DNA of 7,262 nucleotides, from positions 1-7,262 of the forward strand of contig CAILKC010000598.1 in assembly GCA_903834675.1 (NCBI GenBank). Reading direction: 5' to 3'. This stretch comes from an uncultured Victivallales bacterium (GTDB taxonomy: Bacteria > Verrucomicrobiota > Lentisphaeria > Oligosphaerales > JAFGRS01). Both the position numbers and the translations under genes were made by a program. The notes beneath the pieces are model-generated. The model did not search any database and was not told the DNA's origin. It was given only the letters and a program-made list of their open reading frames with translations. This document shows, one piece after another, positions 6,819 through 7,262 of the stretch; the first letter of the stretch is position 1, and the number at the start of each line of letters is the position of its first letter.

Positions 6819-7141
6819 GTGTCCTGCCTAGGGGGGACGGACAAGCTTCAGGTTACAACGCCAGCAAGCGAACCCCGGAAGATAACGCGGCTGGCGACGA
6901 AATCCACGGCACCCGTCGCGGACGCAAGGCTGTTTCTTTTTCCGGGTGGTAGGCACGCTGGAGCCGTCGGTCCGCACCGGCCCTGCCGGGGCTTCCGCCG
7001 TACATGGGGATACCGCGATCCGCCTCGGCAGGTATTTTCCACGGCCAGTTTGCTAGGCTTGAGCCAGTTCACGGGCCGGGCGGGGCGTTTCGGCCAGCTT
7101 GCATGCTCAGCTTTCTTCTGCCCCTAGAGACTAATAACTAA
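6819..7141. other. Non-coding leader of the minus-strand gene
   Basis: No convincing gene lies in these 323 nt. A 74-codon minus-strand reading frame (7072-6848, GTG start) has no recognisable composition or domain and is probably spurious. Visible structure is limited to an inverted repeat GCGACG (6894-6899)/CGTCGC (6914-6919), a hairpin CCGGC-CCT-GCCGG (6977-6989), and a sigma-54-like motif at 7050-7066. The promoter of the surface-protein gene is probably in here or in the repeat beyond it. Confidence 0.5.
7050..7066 (-). promoter_or_regulatory. Weak sigma-54-like -24/-12 motif
   Basis: The minus strand reads TGGCTCAAGCCTAGCAA. It keeps the GG-N10-GC spacing and matches 9 of the 12 fixed positions of TGGCACG-N4-TTGCW. 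It points toward the surface-protein gene but would give a leader of about 220-260 nt. No activator gene or enhancer site is visible. One such match in a GC-rich leader could be chance. Confidence 0.2.
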
Positions 7142-7262
7142 CGACCTGTGCAATAAGGGAGTCCGCCTGGAGCGCTGAAGGCGCGCGGCCATACCAGCCC
7201 AGGGCAACGCCCTGGGAATAGGATAGTTATGGGTTTGAGCCCTGTAGGGGCGAGCTATCTGC
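7142..7262 (-). repeat. Right copy of three-hairpin REP-like element (inverted)
   Basis: Read on the minus strand from 7262, this gives GCCC-CTACA-GGGC, then CCCAGGGC-GTT-GCCCTGGG (7216-7198), a third stem GCGC-CTTCA-GCGC (7184-7172), and the tail CCTTATTGCACAGGTCG (7158-7142). Order and spacing match the left copy: 111 nt against 115 nt from the first block to the tail. The third hairpin has changed sequence but can still pair, which suggests selection on structure. The copy runs to the last base of the window and may continue beyond it. Confidence 0.85.

Noticed and set aside
6894..6950. GGACGCAAGGC on the plus strand resembles part of a c-di-GMP (GEMM-I) riboswitch
   Set aside because: The GCAAACC segment, the GAAA tetraloop and a matching receptor helix are missing. 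No plus-strand gene follows in the window.
6848..7072. 74-codon minus-strand frame upstream of the surface-protein gene
   Set aside because: It has a GTG start, no clear ribosome site, no domain and composition like translated non-coding DNA. It also overlaps the possible promoter motif.
1..7262. Complete small circular plasmid
   Set aside because: There is no replication, partition or mobilisation gene. The 17-base end match lies inside a repeat that already occurs at both ends.

Overview
The window holds two long convergent genes for secreted proteins, framed by a pair of inverted, hairpin-rich repeat elements. Base composition is high in G+C, and both frames show strong GC3 bias, so long antisense ORFs overlie the real genes. 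Three things suggest a PVC-group bacterium (Planctomycetota, Verrucomicrobiota, Lentisphaerota and relatives) or a similar environmental lineage, probably a metagenomic contig: a very long heparinase II/III-like lyase with discoidin and CBM modules, a surface protein with an InlB-type repeat and a beta-rich C-terminal domain, and multi-hairpin REP-like intergenic repeats. This placement comes from protein and repeat style only. No rRNA or other marker gene is present.

Layout. Positions 1-52 form a long imperfect palindrome. Positions 38-160 are the left copy of a three-hairpin repeat that ends in CCTTATTGCACAGGTCG. A 1361-residue heparinase II/III-like polysaccharide lyase (187-4272, +) starts 26 nt after that copy. 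The 179-nt convergent gap (4273-4451) contains a small GC hairpin, a degenerate hexamer tract, a 44-nt inverted repeat and a longer hairpin. A 788-residue modular secreted protein follows on the minus strand (4452-6818). Positions 6819-7141 are non-coding leader with two small hairpins and one weak sigma-54-like motif. Positions 7142-7262 are the right copy of the repeat, inverted relative to the left.

Function. The lyase probably degrades an acidic polysaccharide (alginate-, heparin- or ulvan-like; the substrate cannot be read from the sequence) outside the cytoplasm. The second protein looks like a surface or extracellular structural/adhesion protein with no visible catalytic motif. The genes converge and cannot share an operon, so any functional link (glycan binding plus degradation) is inference from shared export and shared repeat flanks. 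No transposase, integrase, replication gene, tRNA, CRISPR array or defence gene is visible.

The first and last 17 bases of the window are identical. With the terminal palindrome, this fits a contig that ended inside a dispersed inverted repeat. A circular 7,245-bp molecule is formally possible but unlikely, because no replication gene is present.
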